Positions 1-5,037 of a stretch of DNA of 5,037 nt are shown piece by piece. The DNA lies in NCBI GenBank assembly GCA_027034115.1, contig JALVJB010000083.1, positions 1-5,037 of the forward strand, read 5' to 3'. Every line of letters begins with the position of its first letter. Positions within the stretch are counted from its first letter, which is position 1. The DNA comes from Acidilobaceae archaeon (GTDB taxonomy: Archaea > Thermoproteota > Thermoprotei_A > Sulfolobales > Acidilobaceae). Made by a program: the position numbers and the translations under genes. Below the pieces are notes generated by a model. It searched no databases and was not told the origin of the DNA. It saw nothing but the letters and a program-made list of their open reading frames with translations.

Positions 1-878
1 ACATCAAGTCGCACGGCGTACTGGGAGTCTCAAGCATGTCCTGCCCGGTAAGCGAAGCAACCGCCCTAGCCGGGATCCAGGAAGCCGGGAGGCTACGCTT
101 GAGGGTATCCTGCTATCCACGCCCCGATGACCTCGATAGATCGCTTCGAATACTTGGAAGAGAAGGTAAGGCCGCAGTAGTAGGGATCAAGGACTTTGCA
201 GACGGAAGCCTTGGGGCCAGGACTGCCTACCTCTCAATAGACTATAACGATGATCCAGGCAACAAGGGCATGCGCCTCCTGGACGCGAAGACAATAGTTA
301 GAAAGGCGGGCCCGGTTCTCCGCAAAGGCTTTAGAATCGCTATTCATGCCATAGGCGATGCTGCGCTAGATGAGGTAATAGAAGCCTACGAGGCGCTATC
401 GCCGGGGCCGAATGGGAGGATAGAGCATGCAAGTATTGTGAGGCCAGGGCAGGAGAAGAGGCTCGCCGGGATAGGCGTTCACGTCGTAGTCCAGCCGCAC
501 TTCCGCGTGAGCGACTGGTGGATAATGGACCGGCTCGGCAGCCGGAGGCTAACATGGGCATATCCCTTCCGTAGGCTCGCGGACTCCGGCGTCAGGCTAG
601 CATTCTCGACGGACTCTCCCGTAGAGCCTATAGACCCCGCTGAGACCTTCAAGGCCGCCCTATCAAGATGCAGCCAGCCATCCTGCCTTCCAAGCGAGGC
701 CCTAACCCCCGAGGAAGCGTTCCTAGCCTACACTCGTAACGCTGCCGAGGCTAGCGGAGGCCCGGTAGCAGAGCTCGGCCAAGTCAAACCTGGGAGTCCA
801 GCCTGCTTTACAATACTAGCAGGGGATCCAAGGCGGGAGGGCCTAAGAATCTCGGGGGTAATCGATGTAGGCTGCTGA
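1..878 (+). CDS. YtcJ/NfdA-type amidohydrolase, C-terminal part (5' end outside window)
   Basis: A metal-dependent hydrolase of the amidohydrolase superfamily, YtcJ/N-substituted formamide deformylase-like branch. Members hydrolyse C-N bonds of amides or formamides in the cytoplasm; the substrate here cannot be told. The frame is open to the left edge (first full codon at 3) and the residues before the ATG at 36 still fit the family, so that ATG is internal. Numbering from codon 3, 291 residues are visible: GIKDFADGSLGARTA (61-75, with the family lysine and DGSLG signature), AIHAIGD (114-119, His115), RIEHA (139-143, His142), VQPHF (163-167), STDSPVEP (202-209, with the metal-site Asp204) and LTPEEAFLAYTRNAA (234-248), then the closing beta-sandwich strand with VKPGSPACFTIL. 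Relatives run to about 480-550 residues, so roughly 200 or more, including the N-terminal HxH metal ligands, lie outside. The visible part looks intact. The family is secure; the substrate is unknown. Confidence 0.9.
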   Translation, partial: IKSHGVLGVSSMSCPVSEATALAGIQEAGRLRLRVSCYPRPDDLDRSLRILGREGKAAVVGIKDFADGSLGARTAYLSIDYNDDPGNKGMRLLDAKTIVRKAGPVLRKGFRIAIHAIGDAALDEVIEAYEALSPGPNGRIEHASIVRPGQEKRLAGIGVHVVVQPHFRVSDWWIMDRLGSRRLTWAYPFRRLADSGVRLAFSTDSPVEPIDPAETFKAALSRCSQPSCLPSEALTPEEAFLAYTRNAAEASGGPVAELGQVKPGSPACFTILAGDPRREGLRISGVIDVGC

Positions 879-902
879 CGACTAGCCATTCATGGTGTAG
901 TG

Positions 903-915
903 ATTAAACATAATT
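903..915 (+). promoter_or_regulatory. Putative archaeal TATA box for the SDR gene
   Basis: ATTAAACATAATT is the most AT-rich stretch in a GC-rich neighbourhood and sits in the gap between the amidohydrolase stop and the SDR gene. Archaeal TATA elements lie about 26 bp upstream of the start of transcription, which would place that start near 930-936. This is just past the in-frame GTG at 928 and before the ATG at 952, so it favours the ATG as start codon. No clear BRE purines are visible upstream. Prediction only. Confidence 0.4.
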
Positions 916-936
916 CCTAACTCGGCAGTGTATTAC

Positions 937-943
937 GATGGTG
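937..943 (+). promoter_or_regulatory. Weak ribosome binding site for the SDR gene
   Basis: GATGGTG carries the GGTG core complementary to the archaeal 16S 3' tail and stands 8 nt before the ATG at 952. The alternative in-frame GTG at 928 has no purine-rich site ahead of it. This supports the shorter protein, though the match is weak. Confidence 0.35.
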
Positions 944-951
944 TTCCAATC

Positions 952-1752
952 ATGGGCGCGGACTCGTGTGGACTAGCACTTACCGGGGCTCGCGCTCTTG
1001 TAACGGCTTCAACAAAGGGGATTGGATTCGGAATCGCTAAGGTTCTAGCGTCTTGTGGGGGCCGGGTGGTCATAAATGGCCGGAATCCCGGCACCGTCTC
1101 AGAGAGCGTTGAGAAACTGTCCAGCCTGGGCGAGGTCAGCGGCATTGCCTGTGACTTGGCTCGAGAGGGGTGCGCTTCACGCCTGGTGAGGGAGGCTGCC
1201 TCAAGGCTCGGAGGCCTAGACGCCCTTGTCTACGTTCCTCCGCCTCCCCCGGGAGGCCGCTTCCAGGAGGTTAGCCTTGAAGACTGGAGGCTCAGCTACC
1301 GGCTACTGGTAGAGGCTCCCATAGAAGCGGTTACCGCAGCGGTAGAGTATCTCCGTGAGTCCAGGAACCCGTCGATAACCTTCGTTACGAGTATAGCGGC
1401 GTGGGAGGTCTTCCCTGAAATCGCTACCAGCACTGTGCTGAGGCCTAGCCTGCACGCCCTAACAGTGCTATTAGCCCGCGAGCTAGGCCCCTTAGGCGTA
1501 AGGGTAAACGCGGTAGTCCCAGGCTACATACTGACAGACAGGCTCACAGCCTTGGCCGAGAAGAGGGCCAGGGGAAAGGGGACTACTAGCGATCAGGAGC
1601 TGAGAGAAATGGCTAGTGTTATCCCCCTCGGGCGCATAGGGGAAAAAGAGGAGGTTGGATGGATTGCGGCTTTCCTCGCCTCTCCCAGGGCCAGCTATGT
1701 CACGGGCGCTATCGTGGCGGCCACCGGCGGGTTACACAGGCTCACACGCTAG
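952..1752 (+). CDS. Atypical SDR-family protein, FabG-like, lacking the YxxxK catalytic motif
   Basis: Short-chain dehydrogenase/reductase of the 3-oxoacyl-ACP reductase-like group, predicted cytoplasmic with a Rossmann fold. The ATG at 952 is chosen over the GTG at 928 because the family N-terminus, a GGTG site and the TATA position fit it; the product is then 266 residues, normal for the family. The nucleotide-binding turn is TASTKGIG (18-25), with Ala replacing the first Gly, and INGRN (41-45) suggests NADP preference. Asp68 fits the adenine pocket. The usual NNAG is replaced by a proline-rich run (96-100 all Pro). Ser147 is at the catalytic Ser position, but 13 residues on, where FabG has Tyr-x-x-x-Lys, this protein has Ser160 and Arg164. 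VNAVVPGYILTDR (185-197) and the VTGAIVAATGG tail are classic. It resembles the BKR-like SDR subgroup described as lacking the perfect cofactor motif and tetrad. Activity and substrate are unknown. It converges on the DUF35/thiolase operon. Confidence 0.85.
   Translation: MGADSCGLALTGARALVTASTKGIGFGIAKVLASCGGRVVINGRNPGTVSESVEKLSSLGEVSGIACDLAREGCASRLVREAASRLGGLDALVYVPPPPPGGRFQEVSLEDWRLSYRLLVEAPIEAVTAAVEYLRESRNPSITFVTSIAAWEVFPEIATSTVLRPSLHALTVLLARELGPLGVRVNAVVPGYILTDRLTALAEKRARGKGTTSDQELREMASVIPLGRIGEKEEVGWIAAFLASPRASYVTGAIVAATGGLHRLTR
1749..1752. other. Shared palindromic CTAG holding two convergent stop codons
   Basis: The SDR gene stops with TAG at 1750-1752 on the plus strand. The DUF35 gene stops with TAG read from 1751-1749 on the minus strand. 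The two coding regions therefore overlap by the 4-bp palindrome CTAG. No T-run that could act as an archaeal terminator is seen just beyond the stop on either strand, so transcripts probably run into the opposite gene. Confidence 0.9.
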
Positions 1753-2216
1753 TCAGCTACCGGCTCCCAGAAGGCAATGTCTGTTATCGCGCCGGTCCTC
1801 TCCTCCTCGGGCCTGAACACTGGTCTAACCCGCATGCCCGGGTAGACGTCCCCCGGCGAGGCCTTCACCACGCCAATATAGCCTCCTATCGCCCCCTGAG
1901 CCGTGATGAATGCGAGGACCTGGGGCTCCTCCAGCTTCCTACCGTAGAAGTCTTCGCGGATCACTGTGACAAGTGCTGCTATGAAGGGTCCCTCCACCTC
2001 GACGACCTCGCCCTCGCTCAGCCTCTCGTCTGGGCAGAACGTTTTCGGCGGCAGTATCAGCTGGTCCCCGCAGAGCATTCCCGGTACCTTCCCAGCCTTC
2101 AGGAGCTCAGCGGCTTTGAGGCCGTGGAGGCCTGGAGTGTAGAGGTAGTGGTCGACCTCCTGGCTGCCAGGGAAGTGGACTAGGTCTCCGGGCAGGGCTC
2201 TCTTCCACCAGCTCAC
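1749..2216 (-). CDS. DUF35 OB-fold protein with degenerate zinc ribbon
   Basis: A 155-residue DUF35 (rubredoxin-like zinc ribbon plus OB-fold) protein. DUF35 proteins are non-catalytic partners of thiolase-fold enzymes and help bind or channel acyl-CoA. The N-terminal helical part runs to AGKVPG (41-46). The ribbon region keeps Cys49, the PP turn (56-57) and Cys61, but lacks the second and fourth cysteines of the CxxC-x10-CxxC pattern (Cys61 is followed by PDE), so a normal four-Cys zinc site is absent. The OB-fold ends with EERTGAITDI and WEPV, nearly matching the end of the DUF35 protein encoded upstream (EERTGSITDI, FEPV), so the two are paralogues. Start is the GTG in a GTGA overlap with the upstream stop, preceded by a GGTGGTGA site. 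It is the last gene of the four-gene minus-strand operon. Family assignment is secure; the specific role is inferred from partners. Confidence 0.87.
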   Translation of the reverse strand: MSWWKRALPGDLVHFPGSQEVDHYLYTPGLHGLKAAELLKAGKVPGMLCGDQLILPPKTFCPDERLSEGEVVEVEGPFIAALVTVIREDFYGRKLEEPQVLAFITAQGAIGGYIGVVKASPGDVYPGMRVRPVFRPEEERTGAITDIAFWEPVAD

Positions 2217-2767
2217 TGCTCACCACCCTCCACGGGCTCGAAGCACTCAATATCAGTGATGCTACCGGTCCTCTCCTCAGGCGGCTTCCACCTCGGCTTG
2301 ACCCTCATCCCTATCACGCTTCCATCCATGACCTGCTCCGGGGTCACACCGCAGATCTTGTGGAAGAGGCCGGCGAACTCGTAGCTATCCTCCCTATAGC
2401 CGGGGGCGTCGAGGCGTATTACGCCTACGATCTCGGGCTTCTCCATCCTGCTCCTGTCGGTAGCGATATAGCTAACCACGGCAGTATGCACTACTCCAGT
2501 GCCGGGCAGCTCCACCCACTCGCTCGTGGGGGCGTGGCAGTACTCGCAGTAGGCTCTGGGAGGAACGTATACTCGGCCGCAGACGGGGCACCTCACCCCG
2601 AGAATCTTGCCCTCCTTCAACCCCTTAAGGAAGCGGGACAGCGCCTGGCCGGCGGCGAATAGGTACCTTGCACTAGGCTTATACCTGATTATCCCTGGGA
2701 GCCTCTCGAGATCCTGCCTCTTGAGATAGGTTCCCGGCGGATTCACGGGCTTCCCTTCACTCGCCAC
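2213..2767 (-). CDS. DUF35 zinc-ribbon OB-fold protein, thiolase partner
   Basis: A 184-residue DUF35 protein with all parts of the family. After a longer N-terminal lead (1-35) comes the amphipathic helix region FLKGLKEGK (46-54), then the zinc ribbon CPVC (Cys60, Cys63) and CEYC (Cys74, Cys77) around VPPR (68-71), then the OB-fold (about 85-180) ending in EERTGSITDI and FEPV. DUF35 proteins bind thiolase-fold enzymes: in the archaeal acetoacetyl-CoA thiolase/HMG-CoA synthase complex the DUF35 subunit bridges the two enzymes, and in BbsAB and Ltp2-ChsH2 it is required for or shapes the active enzyme. A similar role here, with the thiolase-like protein encoded 13 nt upstream, is inference from context. 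The start is GTG at 2767, 7 nt after a perfect GGAGGTG. It overlaps the next DUF35 gene by 4 nt. The protein is larger than many DUF35 proteins (about 130-145 residues), through its N-terminal lead. Confidence 0.92.
   Translation of the reverse strand: MASEGKPVNPPGTYLKRQDLERLPGIIRYKPSARYLFAAGQALSRFLKGLKEGKILGVRCPVCGRVYVPPRAYCEYCHAPTSEWVELPGTGVVHTAVVSYIATDRSRMEKPEIVGVIRLDAPGYREDSYEFAGLFHKICGVTPEQVMDGSVIGMRVKPRWKPPEERTGSITDIECFEPVEGGEQ
2220..2231 (-). promoter_or_regulatory. Ribosome binding site inside the upstream DUF35 gene
   Basis: On the minus strand GGAGGGTGGTGA lies within the last codons of the upstream DUF35 gene, 3 nt before the GTG at 2216. It matches the archaeal anti-SD (GGAGGTGAT complement) and supports that GTG, whose last two bases form part of the upstream TGA stop. 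Confidence 0.6.
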
Positions 2768-2774
2768 TCCTAAC

Positions 2775-2781
2775 CACCTCC
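2775..2781 (-). promoter_or_regulatory. Strong ribosome binding site, overlaps thiolase stop codon
   Basis: GGAGGTG on the minus strand is a perfect match to the archaeal anti-SD, 7 nt before the GTG at 2767. Its first G is the last base of the TAG stop of the upstream thiolase-like gene. This fixes the DUF35 start and suggests coupled translation. Confidence 0.8.
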
Positions 2782-3959
2782 TAGTTACCTAGGACAATAA
2801 CTGTTCCAGCTTGCATGAGGTCGCCCCAAGCCTGGGCGACACCCTTATGGACAGGCTTCCTCACCTGCCTCTTGCCCGCCTCGTATCTCAGCTGCCAGAA
2901 GATCTCGGCGACCTTCATGAGGCCTGCCGCGGCTATCGGGTTCCCTACTCCCAGTAAGCCCCCGCTCGGGCTGGTCGGGAGTTCGCCGTCTCTATCGAAG
3001 TAGCCTTCCTTGACTAGTTTCCAAGCCTCGCAGGGCCTAGCAAGCATTAGTCCTTCTATGTGGTGTAGCTCCTTATAATCGAAGGGATCGTAGGGCTCTG
3101 CCACGTCTATCTCTTTCCAGGGCCTCTCGATACCCGCCATTCTATAGGCCATCCTGGCAGCGTACTGGACGTACCTCGGATATGCCAGCTCCCTGTTGTA
3201 CCAGTGCGTGTTGTCTAGGGTGAAGCCTACGCCCTCGATCCACACGGGCGAGTCGGTTATCCTCCTAGCGGTCTTCTCCCTAGCAATAACGAGGGCTACT
3301 GCCCCATCGCTAACCGGGCTTATGTCGAGCCTGTTCACAGGCCATACTAGCAGCTCGCTGTTCAACACGTCCTCCACAGTGATCTTAGCGGCCGCTTGTG
3401 CCGCCGGGTGGTCAAGGGCGTTCCCCTTGTTCTTCACGCTAACCAGGGCGATGTCCTCCTTCTTGGCGCCACACTTGTACATGTACCTCCTCATCTCCAT
3501 GGCGAATATCCATATGAGGTTCGGGCCTAGAGGGCGCTCCAGTATCGGGTCCCATATGTAGGCGAAGACGTACTGCGGGTGAGGCATCGCCGGGCTCATC
3601 TTCTCCTCCGCAACCGCTAGAACAGTGTCGCAGTGACCGCTCGCCGCATGCCACCACGCGGCTATGGGAACCATGACCCCTGTTCCGCCGCCGACATAGA
3701 CCCTGCTAACAGGCTTACCGAAGCCTCCTGCTCCATCAGCCAGGTACTCGCCGTTAAAGTGAACCCCGTCGAAGGCGTCCGGCGCGGTGCCAGTAACTAT
3801 ACAATCTATATCCCTTAGCGTAAGGCCCGCCTCATCTAGAGCCTGGCGAACCGCCTCCCACGCAAGCTCCCTGGGAGTCTCCAGCAGCCTCCTCCGGAAC
3901 AGGGTCATTCCGGCTCCTACAATTGCTACACGATCCTTCACGTGCAAGTTAACCCTCAC
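2781..3959 (-). CDS. Thiolase-fold protein (SCP-x-like) lacking the Cys/His/Cys catalytic residues
   Basis: A thiolase-superfamily protein of the archaeal/SCP-x type that pairs with DUF35 proteins. I place the start at the GTG at 3959, which follows a GGGGGTGAT site and gives 392 residues beginning just before DRVAIVGAGMT (9-19), the usual thiolase N-terminus. A longer frame to 4034 would overlap the upstream gene; GTG 3941 is another option. Family landmarks: SGHCDTVLAVAEEKMS (107-122), EPYDPF (288-293), SPSGG (330-334) and a QLR...AGKRQV C-terminal stretch. The nucleophile region reads RVYVGGGTG (86-94), with Gly where thiolases have Cys. The GHP histidine is replaced by Asn340 (GNPIAAAG), the HDxF/NEAF position has Tyr290, and the last catalytic CxG is AWG (377-379). 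Thiolytic activity is therefore unlikely. Ltp2, a DUF35-partnered aldolase, is a known precedent for such loss. Annotation as acetyl-CoA acetyltransferase would probably be wrong; the actual reaction is unknown. Confidence 0.88.
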   Translation of the reverse strand: MRVNLHVKDRVAIVGAGMTLFRRRLLETPRELAWEAVRQALDEAGLTLRDIDCIVTGTAPDAFDGVHFNGEYLADGAGGFGKPVSRVYVGGGTGVMVPIAAWWHAASGHCDTVLAVAEEKMSPAMPHPQYVFAYIWDPILERPLGPNLIWIFAMEMRRYMYKCGAKKEDIALVSVKNKGNALDHPAAQAAAKITVEDVLNSELLVWPVNRLDISPVSDGAVALVIAREKTARRITDSPVWIEGVGFTLDNTHWYNRELAYPRYVQYAARMAYRMAGIERPWKEIDVAEPYDPFDYKELHHIEGLMLARPCEAWKLVKEGYFDRDGELPTSPSGGLLGVGNPIAAAGLMKVAEIFWQLRYEAGKRQVRKPVHKGVAQAWGDLMQAGTVIVLGN

Positions 3960-3963
3960 ACGA

Positions 3964-3972
3964 ATCACCCCC
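3964..3972 (-). promoter_or_regulatory. Ribosome binding site that decides the thiolase start
   Basis: GGGGGTGAT on the minus strand matches 8 of 9 positions of GGAGGTGAT and lies 4 nt before the GTG at 3959, directly after the TAG stop of the upstream gene (3976-3974). It argues against the longer frame that would begin at 4034 inside the upstream gene. Confidence 0.65.
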
Positions 3973-3973
3973 T

Positions 3974-5037
3974 CTAACAACTGGGCCCTGAGAGAACCAC
4001 CACGGCGCTCGTAGTGGTCGGGGGCCCCCTCCACGACGCTACAATTGCCCGCTCAACGTCTGACAACTGGTGGGCTCCAGCCTCGCCCCTCAACTGTAGC
4101 ACCGCCTCTAGGAGCCTTAGGAGGCCGGTAGCCTCGAGGGCGACGCCCATTGCTAGGCTACCGCCGCTCGGGTTGACGGGGTAGTAGCCGTCGTACTCGT
4201 ACTCGCCCCTCTCGTATAGCTTGTGGGCCTCGCCCTCCGGGGCCAGTCCTAGCTCCTCGAGGCTCATCAGTAGGTACGGGCTCGCCCTGTCCTCGACCTC
4301 GGCGAAGTCCGTCGATGAGAGCGGGTCTCCTATCCCGGCCTGGCTGTACGCCCTGAGAGCGGCGATCCTCATTGAGGGCATCCTGCCCCACGTGTGCCAC
4401 TCGAGCGTCCCGGTCCCCGTCTCGGTGGCGAACCCGACTCCCTCGATATAAACGGGCTTGCTAGTGTACTTCTCGGCTAGATCCGCCCTAGATACTACTA
4501 GCACTATCGAGGCGTCGGCGAACCCGGCTATGTCGTAGCGGGTCAGCGGGTCCATAACGGGCTCGGAGTCCAGAATCTCGTCTATTGAGACCTTCCCGGC
4601 ATAGCTGGCCCTCGGATTGTTGAGGCCTCTGGCCCTCTCCTCCGCTGAGACTAGGGCGAAGTGGCTTGAATCAGCCCCAGTCCTCATCATGTATGCCTGA
4701 GCGTCTAGGGCCATCATGAAGAGAGGGTTCGCAGGCTTCACAGGGCGGACGTGGAGGGGGTCGAGGGCTAGATCGTACATTTCGCCCAGCGTCACGATAT
4801 CGCTAGGCTTCGCGTGGGACTCCACAGCCACGATATCGAACATCCCAGTCTCGATCATCATGACAGCGTGGGCAAGGGCCTGCAACCCGTCTCCTGCAAC
4901 CGTGAAGGTTGGCCTCAGGACTCCCCCGACAGGCTCTGGGGCGAACTCGTCGGCTATCGCTATGCCCTCCCAGAAGTCCTCCTGAGCGCTGATGAACGCG
5001 TCCACATCCCTCCTAGGGTCTACTCCAGCGTCAGCAT
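3974..5037 (-). CDS. Divergent thiolase-fold protein without catalytic residues (5' end outside window)
   Basis: A second thiolase-superfamily protein, first gene of the visible operon. The frame stays open to the right edge and the residues before the GTG at 5005 (ADAGVDPRRDVDAF) fit the thiolase helix before the first core strands, so that GTG is internal; perhaps 30-40 residues are missing. Counting from the Ala at 5035, 353 residues are visible: TVAGDGLQAL (45-54) at the nucleophile loop, without Cys; VYIEGVGF (195-202), shared with the neighbouring thiolase-like protein; EVED (246-249) where others have HDxF; NPSGG (288-292); GVALEATG (297-304), so the GHP His is replaced by Val; and ASWRGPP (333-339) in place of the final CxG. 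All three classical catalytic positions are lost, more radically than in the second copy. It may be a non-catalytic subunit forming a heteromer with it. It ends 14 nt before the next start. The fold is secure, the function unknown. Confidence 0.85.
   Translation of the reverse strand, partial: ADAGVDPRRDVDAFISAQEDFWEGIAIADEFAPEPVGGVLRPTFTVAGDGLQALAHAVMMIETGMFDIVAVESHAKPSDIVTLGEMYDLALDPLHVRPVKPANPLFMMALDAQAYMMRTGADSSHFALVSAEERARGLNNPRASYAGKVSIDEILDSEPVMDPLTRYDIAGFADASIVLVVSRADLAEKYTSKPVYIEGVGFATETGTGTLEWHTWGRMPSMRIAALRAYSQAGIGDPLSSTDFAEVEDRASPYLLMSLEELGLAPEGEAHKLYERGEYEYDGYYPVNPSGGSLAMGVALEATGLLRLLEAVLQLRGEAGAHQLSDVERAIVASWRGPPTTTSAVVVLSGPSC

Noticed and set aside
928..951. GTG at 928 as start of the SDR gene
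   Set aside because: No SD before it, eight added residues without family support, and the predicted transcription start falls after it. Not fully excluded.
1244..1257. Inverted repeat CCTCCC/GGGAGG as a hairpin terminator or regulator
   Set aside because: It lies inside the SDR coding region, has only a 2-nt loop and no following T-run; it is explained by Pro-Pro and Gly-Gly codons.
1659..2183. 174-residue plus-strand reading frame
   Set aside because: It lies antisense to the short DUF35 gene and overlaps the SDR end; its translation shows no family motifs, whereas both overlapped genes do. A shadow frame in GC-rich DNA.
2360..2662. 100-residue plus-strand reading frame
   Set aside because: Antisense to the zinc-ribbon DUF35 gene, which has all four cysteines and a strong SD.
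3196..3561. 121-residue plus-strand reading frame
   Set aside because: Wholly antisense to the second thiolase-like gene, low-complexity composition, no motifs and no recognisable start context.
3960..4034. N-terminal extension of the second thiolase-like gene to 4034
   Set aside because: The extra 25 residues overlap the C-terminus of the upstream gene and do not resemble a thiolase N-terminus; a good SD stands before the GTG at 3959.
3974..5037. Pseudogene call for the divergent thiolase-like gene because catalytic residues are absent
   Set aside because: The frame is intact over 353 residues, non-catalytic motifs (NPSGG, IEGVGF, QLRGEAG) are well kept and operon spacing is tight, so it looks like a maintained functional protein.

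Overview
The window looks like part of a crenarchaeal chromosome, most likely a hyperthermophile of the Desulfurococcales type (Aeropyrum/Pyrodictium-like). Grounds for this are moderately high GC, arginine coded mostly by AGG/AGA, frequent ATA (Ile) and CTA/CTC (Leu), abundant CTAG tetranucleotides, GTG starts on the minus-strand genes, Shine-Dalgarno sites complementary to an archaeal 16S tail (GGAGGTGAT), and thiolase genes paired with DUF35 genes, a hallmark of archaea. The genus is inference. The window is densely coding: six genes, no gap above about 75 bases, and no RNA genes, mobile elements, repeats or CRISPR seen.

Left part, plus strand. The C-terminal ~290 residues of a YtcJ/NfdA-type metal-dependent amidohydrolase enter from outside the window and end at 878. 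A short AT-rich gap with a TATA-like element follows. Next is a complete short-chain dehydrogenase/reductase (SDR) homologue (952-1752), whose glycine-rich motif is altered and whose NNAG and YxxxK motifs are replaced.

Right part, minus strand. A tightly packed operon reads leftward: a thiolase-fold protein (5' end outside the window), a second thiolase-fold protein, a DUF35 protein with an intact four-cysteine zinc ribbon, and a smaller DUF35 protein with a broken ribbon. The junctions are 14 nt, 13 nt and a 4-nt GTGA overlap, so co-translation and a joint complex are likely. The operon meets the SDR gene tail to tail in a shared palindromic CTAG that gives both genes their TAG stop.

How the genes may work together. 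Thiolase-fold proteins with DUF35 partners are known from the archaeal acetoacetyl-CoA thiolase/HMG-CoA synthase complex, the BbsAB benzoylsuccinyl-CoA thiolase, and the Ltp2-ChsH2 steroid side-chain aldolase. Here neither thiolase-like subunit keeps the Cys/His/Cys catalytic residues, so ordinary thiolysis or Claisen condensation is unlikely. A repurposed, Ltp2-like acyl-CoA lyase/aldolase, or an acyl-CoA-binding complex of two unlike thiolase subunits with two unlike DUF35 subunits, is the more attractive reading. This is the most interesting content of the window. Any link to the SDR or the amidohydrolase is only positional.
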